Assembly: GCF_013133775.1 (NCBI RefSeq)
Contig: NZ_JABGBO010000004.1
Span: 1 to 64,000, forward strand
Length of the DNA: 64,000 nt
Source of the DNA: Pelistega europaea
Lineage (GTDB): Bacteria > Pseudomonadota > Gammaproteobacteria > Burkholderiales > Burkholderiaceae_B
Direction of reading: 5' to 3'
Within the stretch, counting starts at the first letter, position 1. Every line of letters starts with the position of its first letter. A program made the translations under genes and the position numbers. The notes under the pieces are model-generated. The model saw only the letters and a list, made by a program, of their open reading frames with translations, had not been told where the DNA came from and made no database searches. Shown here in pieces: positions 27,462 to 37,197 of the stretch.

Positions 27462-28640
27462 ATGGCGGATTTAAGCAAAATCACATGTATTGAGGACTTA
27501 CGTAAAGTTGCCAAACGTAAAGTCCCTAAAATGTTTTATGACTATGTCGATTGTGGTTCTTATACCCAATCGACATACTATGCAAATACAACAGATTTTG
27601 AACGCCTGAAATTCCGCCAGCGTGTTGCAGTAAACATTTCTAACCGTAGTACTGCAACAACCATGCTTGGTGAAAAAGTCTCTATGCCATTAGCCATTTC
27701 TCCAACTGGTATTACAGGTATGCAACGTGCCGATGGTGAAATTCTCGCTGCTAAAGCAGCAGAGGCATTTGGCATTCCTTTCACACTATCAACCATGAGT
27801 TGTTGCTCTATTGAAGATGTGGCAGCCAATACCACTCGTCCGTTTTGGTTTCAACTCTATATGATGAAAGATCGCGACTTTATGGCTCGTCTTATCCAAC
27901 GTGCCAAGAAAGCAGGTTGCTCAGCACTAGTTGTAACCCTAGATTTACAGGTTCCAGGACAACGTCATTTAGATATTAAAAACGGTTTATCAACTCCCCC
28001 TAAGCCTACACTACGCAACCTACTCAACCTAGCCACTAAACCTGAATGGTGCTGGCATATGTTGCATACCAACCGTCGTAGCTTTGGTAATATTGTAGGA
28101 CATATCCCCCAAGCGGATAATCTCAAGGTGCTATCTAAGTGGACGGTGGAACAATTTGATACCACTCTTAATTGGAACGATTTAGAGTGGATTAAGGAAC
28201 AGTGGGGAGGCAAGATTATTCTCAAAGGAATACTTGATCCACGTGATGCTGAAATGGCTGTCCAGCATGGGGCTGATGCTATTGTTGTATCTAACCATGG
28301 GGGGCGTCAACTAGATGGGGCACCATCAACCATCCAAGCACTTCCTGCTATTGTAGAACGTGTCAAACAACTTGGCAGTTCTATGGAGATTTATATTGAT
28401 GGTGGTATTCGTACAGGTCAAGATATTCTCCGTGCCTATGCATTGGGGGCTGATGCCGTGATGGTCGGTCGAGCATTCCTTTACGGACTAGGTGCTTATG
28501 GACAAGCTGGTGTTTATAAGGCATTGGAGCTATTGCAAAAAGAACTAGACATCAGTATGGCTTTCTGCGGTCATACAGATATTAATAAAGTAAATAAAGA
28601 TATTTTGATTATCCCTAATGACTTTGCACAAAATCATTAA
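27462..28640 (+). CDS. lldD: L-lactate dehydrogenase (FMN-dependent, quinone-linked)
   Basis: A member of the FMN-dependent alpha-hydroxy acid dehydrogenase family; it oxidises L-lactate to pyruvate and passes electrons to the respiratory quinone pool at the inner membrane. Landmarks are the N-terminal DLRKVAKRKVPKMFYDYVDCGSYT, the FMN-binding SPTGITGM and STMSCCSIEDVA, and the active-site SNHGGRQLDGAPST with the catalytic His and Arg. Length 392 is close to E. coli LldD (396). A glycolate or mandelate oxidase relative is possible, but overall sequence fits LldD best. The gene is monocistronic and has its own terminator. Confidence 0.9.
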   Translation: MADLSKITCIEDLRKVAKRKVPKMFYDYVDCGSYTQSTYYANTTDFERLKFRQRVAVNISNRSTATTMLGEKVSMPLAISPTGITGMQRADGEILAAKAAEAFGIPFTLSTMSCCSIEDVAANTTRPFWFQLYMMKDRDFMARLIQRAKKAGCSALVVTLDLQVPGQRHLDIKNGLSTPPKPTLRNLLNLATKPEWCWHMLHTNRRSFGNIVGHIPQADNLKVLSKWTVEQFDTTLNWNDLEWIKEQWGGKIILKGILDPRDAEMAVQHGADAIVVSNHGGRQLDGAPSTIQALPAIVERVKQLGSSMEIYIDGGIRTGQDILRAYALGADAVMVGRAFLYGLGAYGQAGVYKALELLQKELDISMAFCGHTDINKVNKDILIIPNDFAQNH

Positions 28641-28658
28641 TGGATTTATTAAATAGAT

Positions 28659-28695
28659 GAAAAAAGGAGATGCTGATTACTTATCTCCTTTTTTC
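28659..28695 (+). terminator. Intrinsic terminator after lldD
   Basis: AAAAAAGGAGAT pairs with ATCTCCTTTTTT around an 11-base loop, ending in a T run. Confidence 0.88.
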
Positions 28696-28811
28696 AATAC
28701 GTAATTAAAGGGAAGATTTTTAATGTAAAGAGCCATAACTACTAATCACTTACCTTCTTTTTTCGATAAGTAATACCGCTTCCTCTCTTTTGCTGCCTCC
28801 ACAAAAATGAC

Positions 28812-29816
28812 TTACCTTAATACTAGGCTTAAATTATCTTGTGCAAGTGCTACATTCTCAGGCAAGACATGGGGATTTTGCATAATATAAGTGTCTACTT
28901 TGTGGTCGATATGTGTGAGAAATCCCTTTTCGGGTGATAATTGCTCAAGAATATCTAGTGCTGCCCACAAATCATTATGGTTCTTTGTTTTTTGCTTAAT
29001 AGTATCATCTTTTTGTGACAACAGCCCTTCTCCCTGAGGCTCGTCTTGGTTTGTTTGATTTCTACTCTTGGCACTATGAGCACCTGAAGTTTTAGAATGA
29101 CTTTGTTGTACAGATTGATTTCTCATACCAACATCATGCCCATCTAGAGCATCAGTACTGCTATCACATTGAGGCTGATACTTAGTTATTGCATCATGCT
29201 GGGGTGATAAATCTGATGGAGGATAAGAACAATCCAACACCACATAACGCAAAGGGATAGAACTTAAAAACTGCATTACCTCAGCCGACAAGCCTGCTGT
29301 ATCGGTCAAATACGCCAAGCTCTCCCCATTCAGTGAAGAAATTAAATATCCCACCGTAGGGCGCGAATGCTGCAGTGGCAACGCCATCACAGAAAAGCCA
29401 TATGAATCACCAAGCCGTTTTACCTCAAAGGGGGTAAAACCAGGCTGAAAGTCTAAAATACCTGGATGCTTATATAAATCAGCAAACCCTACTTCATCCA
29501 CAGGACCATAAACAGGGATTGTTGCATCCACTCCCCAACGTAACTGTAATAGCCCTTGTGCATGATCGGCATGGTAGTGCGTTTGCAAAATCCCCTTTAG
29601 TTCATAAGCAAAGAAACGCTCTGTCAAATCCGTCAGACCACTATCAATCAACCACTTACCTGCGGATGTTTCAATCATTGCACTACAAGGACGACGCCTA
29701 AATGCTTTATCCCATCTTGCACGCTGACAGGCTGGACAAAAGCAATTATAAACTGGCACTTGAGAGGAACTCCCTGTCCCTAAAAAGGTAAATTTTAGTG
29801 CGGTGCTTTGCATCAT
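28812..29816 (-). CDS. PhnP-like metallo-beta-lactamase phosphodiesterase with low-complexity insertion
   Basis: The fold is a metallo-beta-lactamase similar to PhnP (phosphoribosyl cyclic phosphodiesterase). Visible are FLGTGSSSQVPVYNCFCPACQRAR (PhnP-type start with two Cys), SAMIETSAGKWLIDSG, the metal motif THYHADHAQGL, LPLQHSRPTVGYLI and YVVLDCSYPP, with a final GFLTHIDHKVD that fits the last His of the site. Between about residues 205 and 275 lies a hydrophilic, Ser/Gln/Lys-rich stretch (PPSDLSPQHDAITKYQ and on) that PhnP lacks. That makes the protein 334 residues against about 250. I start at ATG 29816, ten bases after AAAGGAG. There are no phn genes nearby. Confidence 0.8.
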   Translation of the reverse strand: MMQSTALKFTFLGTGSSSQVPVYNCFCPACQRARWDKAFRRRPCSAMIETSAGKWLIDSGLTDLTERFFAYELKGILQTHYHADHAQGLLQLRWGVDATIPVYGPVDEVGFADLYKHPGILDFQPGFTPFEVKRLGDSYGFSVMALPLQHSRPTVGYLISSLNGESLAYLTDTAGLSAEVMQFLSSIPLRYVVLDCSYPPSDLSPQHDAITKYQPQCDSSTDALDGHDVGMRNQSVQQSHSKTSGAHSAKSRNQTNQDEPQGEGLLSQKDDTIKQKTKNHNDLWAALDILEQLSPEKGFLTHIDHKVDTYIMQNPHVLPENVALAQDNLSLVLR

Positions 29817-30110
29817 GGTCAACATTCTCCTTTATGAATTGTATCCTATACCCACCATTATTTTTTCTTTTTTTTCTGCTATCCATCATTATTTGCTCCC
29901 TCTTTGTTCCGGCTACTCTCCATCTTATTTCCTTTACTACACTCTCATCCCCGATTCTAATATTACCCTCCTTACTAGTACTCTCTCCCTTTTAATCCAA
30001 ATATCCATGCTCTACTGCATCCTTATCACTATTTCTATTTAATATGTCTTTTCACAATATTCATATAACAAACATATTTATCATATTTTTTAAACACTAT
30101 TTAAATATAT

Positions 30111-31625
30111 TTAATTCATACTTCTACACATCATCGCCTGAGATAAATCATCACTCTGAATATATTTATGACCTTGCATATCAGCGATAGTACGAGCAAC
30201 TTTTAGCACTTTATGGCTTACCCTTGCAGACCAAGAAAACTTATTCATCGCCTGGGATAATAATGTGTTTCCTGCTTCATCCAAGCTACAGAACTCTCGT
30301 ACTTGTGCATCACTTAAGTAGGCATTCAAAACCCCTTGCCTATGCCGTTGCAACTCCCTACATGCAGTCACTCGCTCTCGTACCACTGCTGAAGTTTCTG
30401 CCCTCTCTGCATTTAACCAATCCTTACCTACTGAATGCACTTGCAAATGCACATCAATTCTATCCAATAGAGGTCCCGACAACTTATTCTGATAACGGTT
30501 AATCTGATCAGGAGTACATTTACACATTTTCGTCGCATGTCCTAAATACCCACAAGGACAAGGATTATAGGCAGCAATTAATTGAAACCGAGCTGGATAA
30601 GTTTGTGTATGCTTAGACCTAGCAATATGAATTTCCCCCGTTTCCAGTGGCTCACGCAATGCCTCCAAAGTACGTCTATCAAACTCTGGTAACTCATCTA
30701 GAAACAATATTCCATGATTAGCTAAACTAATTTCTCCAGGCAAGGCTTTAGCTCCTCCTCCCACCAGAGCCACCATGGAACTAGAGTGATGCGGTGCACG
30801 AAATGGAACGACACCTACTAGAGGGGCATCAACCGACCGCACCAGGCTATAAATGGCAAGCACATCAAGTTGCTGCTGTTTATCTAATAAAGGCAATAAA
30901 GTCGGCAGACGGTGTGCTAGCATACTTTTACCCACTCCAGGAGCCCCAGATAGAATTAAACCATGTCCGCCACTAGCAACAATTTCCAGTACTTTACATG
31001 CATAAGGTTGCCCTCGAATATCGGATAAGCACACATCATTATAAGGAGCCTCAACCTCATCACTTGGAGCCTCAATAGGCAACATTTTCTGGGTACCTGC
31101 CAAATACTGCACGACCTCATTAAGGGTCTGAGCTCCAATCACCTTGAGTCCTTCAATCCTTGCAGCAACCTTGGCATCTTCTAGGGGTAAAACTAAAACT
31201 GCATTAGGATTCTGTTTGTAAATAGATAGGGCGATAATTAAAGGGGACTGTACAGAAATGAGTGCCCCAGTCAATGACAACTCTCCAATAAAGTACATCT
31301 GTGATAGATGTTGCTGATGCTCCTTGCTTACCACCAACTGCCCTGTCGCTATCAATACCCCTAAAGCAATAGGTAAATCAAAACGGCCGGACTCTTTGGG
31401 CAAAGAGGTTGGCGATAAATTGACGGTAAAACGCCCTGGGGGAAAATCCCAACCACAAAAATCAATGGCTGAACGTACCCGTTCCTTACTCTCTCGTACT
31501 CCCGTATCAGGTATACCTACAATATTGAAAGCTGGTAATCCTGCTGCTAAGTGAACCTCCACGCATACGGTTGGTGCTTGCACACCAGACAAGGCACAAC
31601 TATATAAAATTGCCAAATTTCCCAT
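30111..31625 (-). CDS. comM: ComM / YifB family Mg-chelatase-like AAA+ ATPase
   Basis: ComM is a hexameric helicase that promotes branch migration during natural transformation. The N-terminal ChlI-like domain (VEVHLAAGLPAFNIVGIPDTGVRESKERVR) precedes an AAA+ core with Walker A GAPGVGKS near 223, PFRAPHHSSSMVALVGGG, Walker B GILFLDELPEF and the sensor region YNPCPCGYLGH. A C-terminal Mg-chelatase domain follows. Length 504 is almost that of E. coli YifB (506). It stands alone; natural competence cannot be concluded from this gene, which is widespread. Confidence 0.95.
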   Translation of the reverse strand: MGNLAILYSCALSGVQAPTVCVEVHLAAGLPAFNIVGIPDTGVRESKERVRSAIDFCGWDFPPGRFTVNLSPTSLPKESGRFDLPIALGVLIATGQLVVSKEHQQHLSQMYFIGELSLTGALISVQSPLIIALSIYKQNPNAVLVLPLEDAKVAARIEGLKVIGAQTLNEVVQYLAGTQKMLPIEAPSDEVEAPYNDVCLSDIRGQPYACKVLEIVASGGHGLILSGAPGVGKSMLAHRLPTLLPLLDKQQQLDVLAIYSLVRSVDAPLVGVVPFRAPHHSSSMVALVGGGAKALPGEISLANHGILFLDELPEFDRRTLEALREPLETGEIHIARSKHTQTYPARFQLIAAYNPCPCGYLGHATKMCKCTPDQINRYQNKLSGPLLDRIDVHLQVHSVGKDWLNAERAETSAVVRERVTACRELQRHRQGVLNAYLSDAQVREFCSLDEAGNTLLSQAMNKFSWSARVSHKVLKVARTIADMQGHKYIQSDDLSQAMMCRSMN

Positions 31626-31798
31626 ATCTTCCCCCTCTTTTATCCCCTTTTGAGCAAATATATCCCCTGACTACACTTGCCAACTTAATCCATAACACAT
31701 CATCCTACCCGTACAAACAATATCAGCCACATCCTAGATGACAAAGATTACTGCTACCACTTATAAAGCACTTCCAGTATGCCCTAATTTTCTCAAGA

Positions 31799-31834
31799 AA
31801 AAAATTAAGGTGGATAAATTTGTCCACCTTTTTT
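31799..31834 (-). terminator. Hairpin terminator, usable in both directions
   Basis: AAGGTGGA and TCCACCTT form an 8-bp stem around an 8-base loop, with T runs on either strand. On the minus strand it would end transcripts from the dipeptidase gene. Confidence 0.7.
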
Positions 31835-31965
31835 GTTGTTTTTTTAATCTAATTATTTGATTTTATTAATTAAATTTTGAATGCAATTCAAACAGAAGTG
31901 AATATATTACAACCCTAGGCAGGTAGGTTGATGATTCTTTGTTCTATTGTCCATGCATTTAAAAA

Positions 31966-32000
31966 CCCCTATAGTTAGCATTTAACTTATAGGGGTCAAT
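31966..32000 (-). terminator. Hairpin after the dipeptidase gene, similar to the IS end
   Basis: CCCCTATAGTTA and TAACTTATAGGGG pair with one bulged base around GCATT. On the minus strand it reads TGACCCCTATAAGTTAAATG, nearly the same start as the IS terminus at 121, and it ends in a T run. Confidence 0.65.
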
Positions 32001-32015
32001 ACAATCTTATTGAAC

Positions 32016-32573
32016 TCAATCTACCACTTTAATTAAATCACTTTCCAGCAATGGATACTCAAACGCATTGGGAAGCTGATAATGCCACCACTCATACTTA
32101 ATTTCTTTAAAGCCTGCATGCAACATAATACCAAGTAACACAGCACGGTTTCGCAAAACCTCCAATGGCAAGTTCTCATAATCTGTATGAGATAGCTCTG
32201 TCATATCATCAAAACCAGTACCCATATTAACCACATTCCCTTCTGCATCTAGCAAACCTAAGTCAACTGCCACTCCACGTGTATGTGCAGAACCCTGCTC
32301 AGGTGAGGTCACATAATGAGGGTCTGGAAGAAAATCCCATAACTTTTGTTGGGCTTCCCTAGGACGAAAGGCATCATAAATCACTAGTGTATAACCCAGA
32401 CGCCTAGCATGTGCTGCTGCGCTACGCAAACACTCAGCCGCCTCTGGCAACAATGCACAGACAGCATTTTTATAAATAAGTTTTCCCGTAAAATTATCCG
32501 TAGTACCATAGGCTAAAGCAATCTTAACACCAAACTCTTCTTCGGTAATAATACTTAAATTCGTATTTGCCAT
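32016..32573 (-). CDS. ddpX: VanX-type D-alanyl-D-alanine dipeptidase
   Basis: A zinc dipeptidase of the M15 family (DdpX/VanX/PcgL) that hydrolyses D-Ala-D-Ala. Zinc ligands are visible in SAHTRGVAVDLG (His and Asp) and EWWHYQLP (Glu, then His), and the early IYDAFRP supplies the conserved Arg. Length 185 compares with 193 in E. coli DdpX. There is no signal peptide, so it should be cytosolic. It is a single gene with no vancomycin-resistance or dipeptide-transport genes beside it, so recycling of cell-wall D-Ala is the likelier role. Confidence 0.9.
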   Translation of the reverse strand: MANTNLSIITEEEFGVKIALAYGTTDNFTGKLIYKNAVCALLPEAAECLRSAAAHARRLGYTLVIYDAFRPREAQQKLWDFLPDPHYVTSPEQGSAHTRGVAVDLGLLDAEGNVVNMGTGFDDMTELSHTDYENLPLEVLRNRAVLLGIMLHAGFKEIKYEWWHYQLPNAFEYPLLESDLIKVVD

Positions 32574-32766
32574 ATTCTTATCTCAATCAAATCAAAAAAG
32601 GAATAATTCGCCACTTAGTTGGTGACTTATTAATCATATTCCCAAGTAAAAAAGGTGTGACGATTACTCGCCATCACCCTCTTTGTTATTGTTGGATTAT
32701 TTGTTTCCACCACCCATTCACACAGCCATTCTACTACGCAGCATCAAAGATGTTAAATGAGATGAT

Positions 32767-34131
32767 TTACTCAGCATTTAACTGTGCCAAACTCTCTGCT
32801 AGCAATGCCAGTGCAGCTTCACGCTCCACATTAGAGCCTACTTGTACACTAGAAGCCACCACGACCCCATCTAGCACCACATCAAAACCACCATCAATAC
32901 GTGTCATAATAGCCTTATCAATATCCATCTGCGTAATCGCTTTTATGCACACACCTGCATCTTTAGGATTTATAAAAGGTACAGACAATAACAACTCTTG
33001 TCCATTCGCAGCTATCAAACGGAATTTAAATTGTCCATCATCTTCTCGGAAACTAACAAAACGCGCTGATTTAGACTTTTTTGATTCTTTTTTGCTCACA
33101 GCAACCGCTGCTGCTGCATTACGCAACCCTACTGCCTCACGAATTTCTTGAATAAATGGAATAGCTAATTTACGTGCTTTGGCTGCACCGAGTTGTAAAA
33201 TCTCCTCTATTTCTTGGGGTTTTGCAATCAATGCTTCATAACGATCACGCATAGGAGCAAGCATATCGTTTAGCAAACCAAATAATACTTCCTTGGCCTC
33301 CCCCCAACCTAAACCAGCTTCTAAATCAGCTTTAAATTGAGCTGTTTGGGCACTAGTTGCAAAAGCACGGTAGAGACTAAATAAATGTGAGCTTTCCGCA
33401 TCTTTAGCTTCACCAGGAAGCTTGGAATCCGTCTGAATACGTGCAATAGCGGCTTTCAAGGCTTTCTCACCACCCTCAAAAAGAGGAATAGTATTGCCAT
33501 AGCTCTTAGACATCTTACGCCCATCTAAACCAGGCAAGGTGGCAACATCCTCATCAACCTGTTCATATGGCAATACAAAATACTCACGCCCTTGTCCGTA
33601 ATGGTAATTAAAGCGTTGGGCAATATCACGTGCCATCTCTAAATGTTGCACCTGATCTTTGCCAACAGGTACAAGATTCGCATTAAACATCAGAATATCT
33701 GCGGCCATCAAAATAGGGTAAGAGTATAAACCCATACTCACCCCTTCATCTGCCCCAATTTCTTTGGCGATATTTTGGTCTACCGATGCTTTATAAGCGT
33801 GGGCACGGTTCATCAAGCCCTTAGGCGTCATACAAGTCAAAATCCAAGATAATTCGGGGATTTCTGGAATATCAGATTGACGATAAAAAGTGACTTTCTC
33901 ATAGTCTAGACCTGCCGCCAACCAAGTCGCTGCGATTTCTAAACGAGAACGTGCCACACGCACAGGGTCATCACATTTAATTAAGGCATGGTAATCTGCT
34001 AAAAAGAAAAAGGCATCCACTTCAGGACGACGGCTTGCCTCAATAGCTGGACGTAATGCCCCTGCATAATTACCTAAATGTGGAGTACCTGTGGTAGTAA
34101 TACCAGTTAAAACACGTGTTCTTTTCATCAT
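32767..34131 (-). CDS. trpS: Tryptophanyl-tRNA synthetase with C-terminal extension
   Basis: It charges tRNA-Trp. The class I signatures are TTGTPHLGNYAGAL near 11 (HIGH) and DGRKMSKSYGN near 203 (KMSKS). The ATP and tryptophan pocket is otherwise normal, up to about residue 335, the usual end of bacterial TrpS (334 in E. coli). A further 120 residues follow with a lysine-rich linker (KKESKKSKSARFVSFREDDGQFKF) and a small domain. I recall long TrpS forms in other Betaproteobacteria, but could not check. Two adjacent ATG codons make the start uncertain by one codon. Confidence 0.94.
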   Translation of the reverse strand: MMKRTRVLTGITTTGTPHLGNYAGALRPAIEASRRPEVDAFFFLADYHALIKCDDPVRVARSRLEIAATWLAAGLDYEKVTFYRQSDIPEIPELSWILTCMTPKGLMNRAHAYKASVDQNIAKEIGADEGVSMGLYSYPILMAADILMFNANLVPVGKDQVQHLEMARDIAQRFNYHYGQGREYFVLPYEQVDEDVATLPGLDGRKMSKSYGNTIPLFEGGEKALKAAIARIQTDSKLPGEAKDAESSHLFSLYRAFATSAQTAQFKADLEAGLGWGEAKEVLFGLLNDMLAPMRDRYEALIAKPQEIEEILQLGAAKARKLAIPFIQEIREAVGLRNAAAAVAVSKKESKKSKSARFVSFREDDGQFKFRLIAANGQELLLSVPFINPKDAGVCIKAITQMDIDKAIMTRIDGGFDVVLDGVVVASSVQVGSNVEREAALALLAESLAQLNAE

Positions 34132-34337
34132 CTTCTCTTTATTCCATATGAAATACTTATCACATGATAGCGTTTCAAAACCCTCTATTTAATACAAAGT
34201 GCGCTCACATAATAGGGCTCAAAAAATATTCACAACACTTTATATGGGCTATACAATCAAATAAGCATCTCTAAATTCTGAATATCGTCACTAAGCAACG
34301 ATACACTAGCCAATCTCATTATCCTAACACTTTACAA

Positions 34338-35441
34338 TTATAAAGTCACAGAATGACGAGTTTCCGCTTCCATATATTCTTTAGATTGCATTTCTACCAT
34401 ACGTGACACTGTACGGTGAAATTCACTCGCTTGTACACCTTCTACATAAATCTGTTCTGGTTCGGTCTGAGCTGACATGATTAATTTCACCTTATGGTCA
34501 TAAAGCACATCAATCAACCATGTGAAACGACGAGCTTCAGAAGCATCTTTAGGGGCTAATTTAGGCACATCGGATAAAATCAATGTTTCATAACGATTCG
34601 CTAATTCTAGGTAGTCATTTTGTGAGCGTGCTGTTCCACAAAGTGTCGCAAAAGTAAACCAAATTACCCCTCTTCCCTCTGCTACTACAGGTAACTCACG
34701 CCCCTCTACAGTCACTGTTTTTACTTCATTATGGCGTGTAGTAAGCGAGTCAAAAATAGCTTCTAGCTCTTTATTTGTCTCAGAAGTAATCGGAGTAAAG
34801 TACAACTTTAGCTGCTCTAATGTACGACGGCGATAATCCACGCCAGTATCCACATTGATAATGTCCATTTTCTCTTTAATCAAAGCAATCGCTGGCAAAA
34901 TCCTATCGCGATGCAACCCATCTGGGTACAAGGTCGATGGCTCATAATTCGAAGTCATCACAAAACTAGTACCATTATCAAAAAGTTTTTGTAACAGACG
35001 GTACAGAATCATCGCATCTGCAATATCCGACACATGAAACTCATCAAAGCAAATAAGTTGATATTTTTCAGAAATATGTTTGGCAACAATATCGAGAGGA
35101 TCTGCTTCTTTACTAATGGCTTGCAAATGGGCATGAACTCCGCGCATAAACTCATGAAAGTGAATACGGGTCTTACGCTGTAAAGGAACTGTATTGTAAA
35201 AAGAGTCCATCAAGAAACTCTTCCCGCGACCAACCCCTCCCCACATATATACCCCTCGGGGAGCTGTAGGAGCCTCAGGTTTAGCAAGTAAACGCTTAAA
35301 AAAAGGCTTTGGTGAGGGTGAAGGTAAATTTACCCAATCATCATAGAATTTTTGTAAACGTTCAATCGCCTTAACTTGTGCAGCATCAGGTTTATATCCC
35401 TTATCTGCAAGTGCTTTTTCATAATATTGAATAACGTTCAT
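34338..35441 (-). CDS. zapE: AFG1-like ATPase / cell division protein ZapE
   Basis: An AFG1-family P-loop ATPase; the E. coli homologue ZapE binds FtsZ and modulates the Z-ring, and mitochondrial homologues act in protein quality control. Walker A is GGVGRGKSFLMD near residue 69, Walker B is LICFDEFHVSDIADAM near 135, with the diagnostic FHEFMRGVH and TSNYEPSTLYPDGLHRDRILP. Length 367 compares with 375 in E. coli. It is separated from the 2-oxoglutarate dehydrogenase operon by a terminator, so it probably has its own promoter. Confidence 0.94.
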   Translation of the reverse strand: MNVIQYYEKALADKGYKPDAAQVKAIERLQKFYDDWVNLPSPSPKPFFKRLLAKPEAPTAPRGVYMWGGVGRGKSFLMDSFYNTVPLQRKTRIHFHEFMRGVHAHLQAISKEADPLDIVAKHISEKYQLICFDEFHVSDIADAMILYRLLQKLFDNGTSFVMTSNYEPSTLYPDGLHRDRILPAIALIKEKMDIINVDTGVDYRRRTLEQLKLYFTPITSETNKELEAIFDSLTTRHNEVKTVTVEGRELPVVAEGRGVIWFTFATLCGTARSQNDYLELANRYETLILSDVPKLAPKDASEARRFTWLIDVLYDHKVKLIMSAQTEPEQIYVEGVQASEFHRTVSRMVEMQSKEYMEAETRHSVTL

Positions 35442-35569
35442 TTCAAATAATCATCCGTATAAGACAACAGGAATTTTTAAAGATGTGACATCCAGTGTTA
35501 ACATCTCAACCATAACCTTTCATCAAGGTGAACATTGTTCCCAATAAAAAAGCTACAGCACTCATACAT

Positions 35570-35606
35570 GAAAAAAGCCACCTTCTCAAAAGTCGGCGGC
35601 TTTTCG
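35570..35606 (-). terminator. Hairpin terminator after lpdA
   Basis: AAAAAGCCACC pairs with GGCGGCTTTT (one mismatch) around an 11-base loop, with A and T runs on the two sides. It lies between lpdA and zapE, both minus strand, and should end the odhA-odhB-lpdA transcript. Confidence 0.72.
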
Positions 35607-35690
35607 CGTATTTTCATATATTCTAAAGATAGTCCAATTAGGTGAAAGCTCTTCAGAAAACCACAGAGCTTTCACTTCATCGGTATCAAT

Positions 35691-37121
35691 TTAGAAGTTT
35701 AATGAACGTTTATCCACCGCTAAAGCAGCCTCTTTTACTGACTCAGATAAGGTTGGGTGAGCATGGCAAATACGTGCAATATCCTCAGCTGCCCCTTTAA
35801 ATTCCATGATTGTCACTAATTCAGAAATCAACTCTGATGCCATAGGACCAATGATATGTGCACCAAGCACTTCATCGGTTGTCGCATCAGCGATAATTTT
35901 CACAAAACCAGTGGTGTCACCTAAAGCACGTGCACGACCATTAGCCAAGAATGGGAAAGTACCGACTTTAATTGCACGACCTTCGGCTTTAAGCTGTTGT
36001 TCAGTTTTGCCAACCCATGCCATTTCTGGAGATGTGTAGATAACAGAAGGAATCGTATCAAAATTCACATGACCATGTTGACCAGCAATACGCTCTGCTA
36101 CAGCAACACCCTCTTCTTCAGCTTTATGGGCAAGCATAGGACCGCGTACCACATCACCTACCGCCCATACGTTGGGCAAGTTAGTTTTGCAGTCACCATC
36201 GACTTCAATGAAACCGCGTTCATTTAAAGCAAGTCCTACTGCTGCTGCATTAAGACCCTCTGTATAAGGAACACGACCAATAGATACAATTAAACGATCC
36301 ACTTCAAGAAGTTTTTCTTCGCCTTTAGCTGTAGTATAAGGTACTTTGACAGCTTTAGCAGATGTCTTGATTTCACCAAGTTTCACACCCACTTCAATCT
36401 TAAGGCCTTGTTTGTCAAAGGCTTTTTTCGCTTCTTTTGCAATCGCTTCATCAGCTAAAGCTAAAAATGCTGGGGCTGCTTCAAGAATAGTCACATCAGC
36501 ACCTAAACGACGCCATACACTACCCATTTCTAGACCAATAACACCTGCACCAATCACACCTAGTTTCTTGGGTACAGAAGTCATGCTTAATGCCCCATCA
36601 TTGGAAAGGATTTGTTTTTCATCAAATGGTAGGCCAGGTAAAGCACGAGGAGCAGAACCAGTTGCCACAATAACATGAGTAGCCACTAATTCTTCTGATT
36701 TCTTACCTTCTACTTTAATCTTGTAAGTACCGTCAGCTTCTTTGCCTACAAAAGAGCCTTTACCTACAAAGAAAGTCACTTTGTTCTTCTTGAATAGATA
36801 TTGGATACCATCATTGTTTTGCTTAACAACGCTATCCTTACGACCAATCAATGTATCTAATTTGAGTTTTACACTACCCACTTCAATACCATGCTCAGCA
36901 AAGTGGTGTTGAGCTTGTTCATAGTGCTCAGAAGATTGTAATAATGCCTTAGAAGGAATACAACCCACGTTAGTGCAAGTACCACCAGGTTTAGCATTAC
37001 CCTTTTCATCCACCCATGCATCAATGCATGCTACTTTTTTACCTAATTGTGCAGCACGGATAGCGGCAATATAACCACCAGGGCCTGCACCGATAACGAC
37101 GACGTCAAATTGTGTTGCCAT
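35691..37121 (-). CDS. lpdA: Dihydrolipoyl dehydrogenase (E3)
   Basis: The flavoprotein E3 component reoxidises dihydrolipoyl groups with NAD. Motifs are [17 protein letters not shown] at 12-28, the redox-active disulfide [16 protein letters not shown] near 47-62, the NAD-binding [17 protein letters not shown] and the C-terminal HAHPTLSE that holds the catalytic His-Glu pair. Length 476 is standard. No lipoyl domain is fused at the N-terminus, unlike the pyruvate dehydrogenase-type E3 of some Betaproteobacteria. It follows odhB by 76 bases, so it most likely belongs to the 2-oxoglutarate dehydrogenase complex. Confidence 0.97.
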   Translation of the reverse strand: MATQFDVVVIGAGPGGYIAAIRAAQLGKKVACIDAWVDEKGNAKPGGTCTNVGCIPSKALLQSSEHYEQAQHHFAEHGIEVGSVKLKLDTLIGRKDSVVKQNNDGIQYLFKKNKVTFFVGKGSFVGKEADGTYKIKVEGKKSEELVATHVIVATGSAPRALPGLPFDEKQILSNDGALSMTSVPKKLGVIGAGVIGLEMGSVWRRLGADVTILEAAPAFLALADEAIAKEAKKAFDKQGLKIEVGVKLGEIKTSAKAVKVPYTTAKGEEKLLEVDRLIVSIGRVPYTEGLNAAAVGLALNERGFIEVDGDCKTNLPNVWAVGDVVRGPMLAHKAEEEGVAVAERIAGQHGHVNFDTIPSVIYTSPEMAWVGKTEQQLKAEGRAIKVGTFPFLANGRARALGDTTGFVKIIADATTDEVLGAHIIGPMASELISELVTIMEFKGAAEDIARICHAHPTLSESVKEAALAVDKRSLNF

Positions 37122-37197
37122 ATCAATTCTTCTCTTTAAAATTCGTTAAAAGACAAGCGCCCCTAAACAACGAGGGGCGCCCTGCATCATCTCAAAA

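Larger units (their letters stand above)
31626..32015. other. Intergenic region between comM and the dipeptidase gene
   Basis: About 390 AT-rich bases with no credible gene. They contain two hairpins downstream of the dipeptidase gene (31807-31830 and 31966-31996) and must hold the comM promoter on the minus strand. Confidence 0.5.

Noticed and set aside
29798-30042. Small hydrophobic open frames downstream of the PhnP-like gene start
   Set aside because: They lie in a C/T-rich intergenic stretch that reads as Leu/Phe/Ser in several frames; no ribosome site.
32567-33151. 194-residue open frame on the plus strand
   Set aside because: Mostly antisense to the end of trpS, with no recognised domain. 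The hydrophobic parts are the complement of an Ala/Lys-rich tail.
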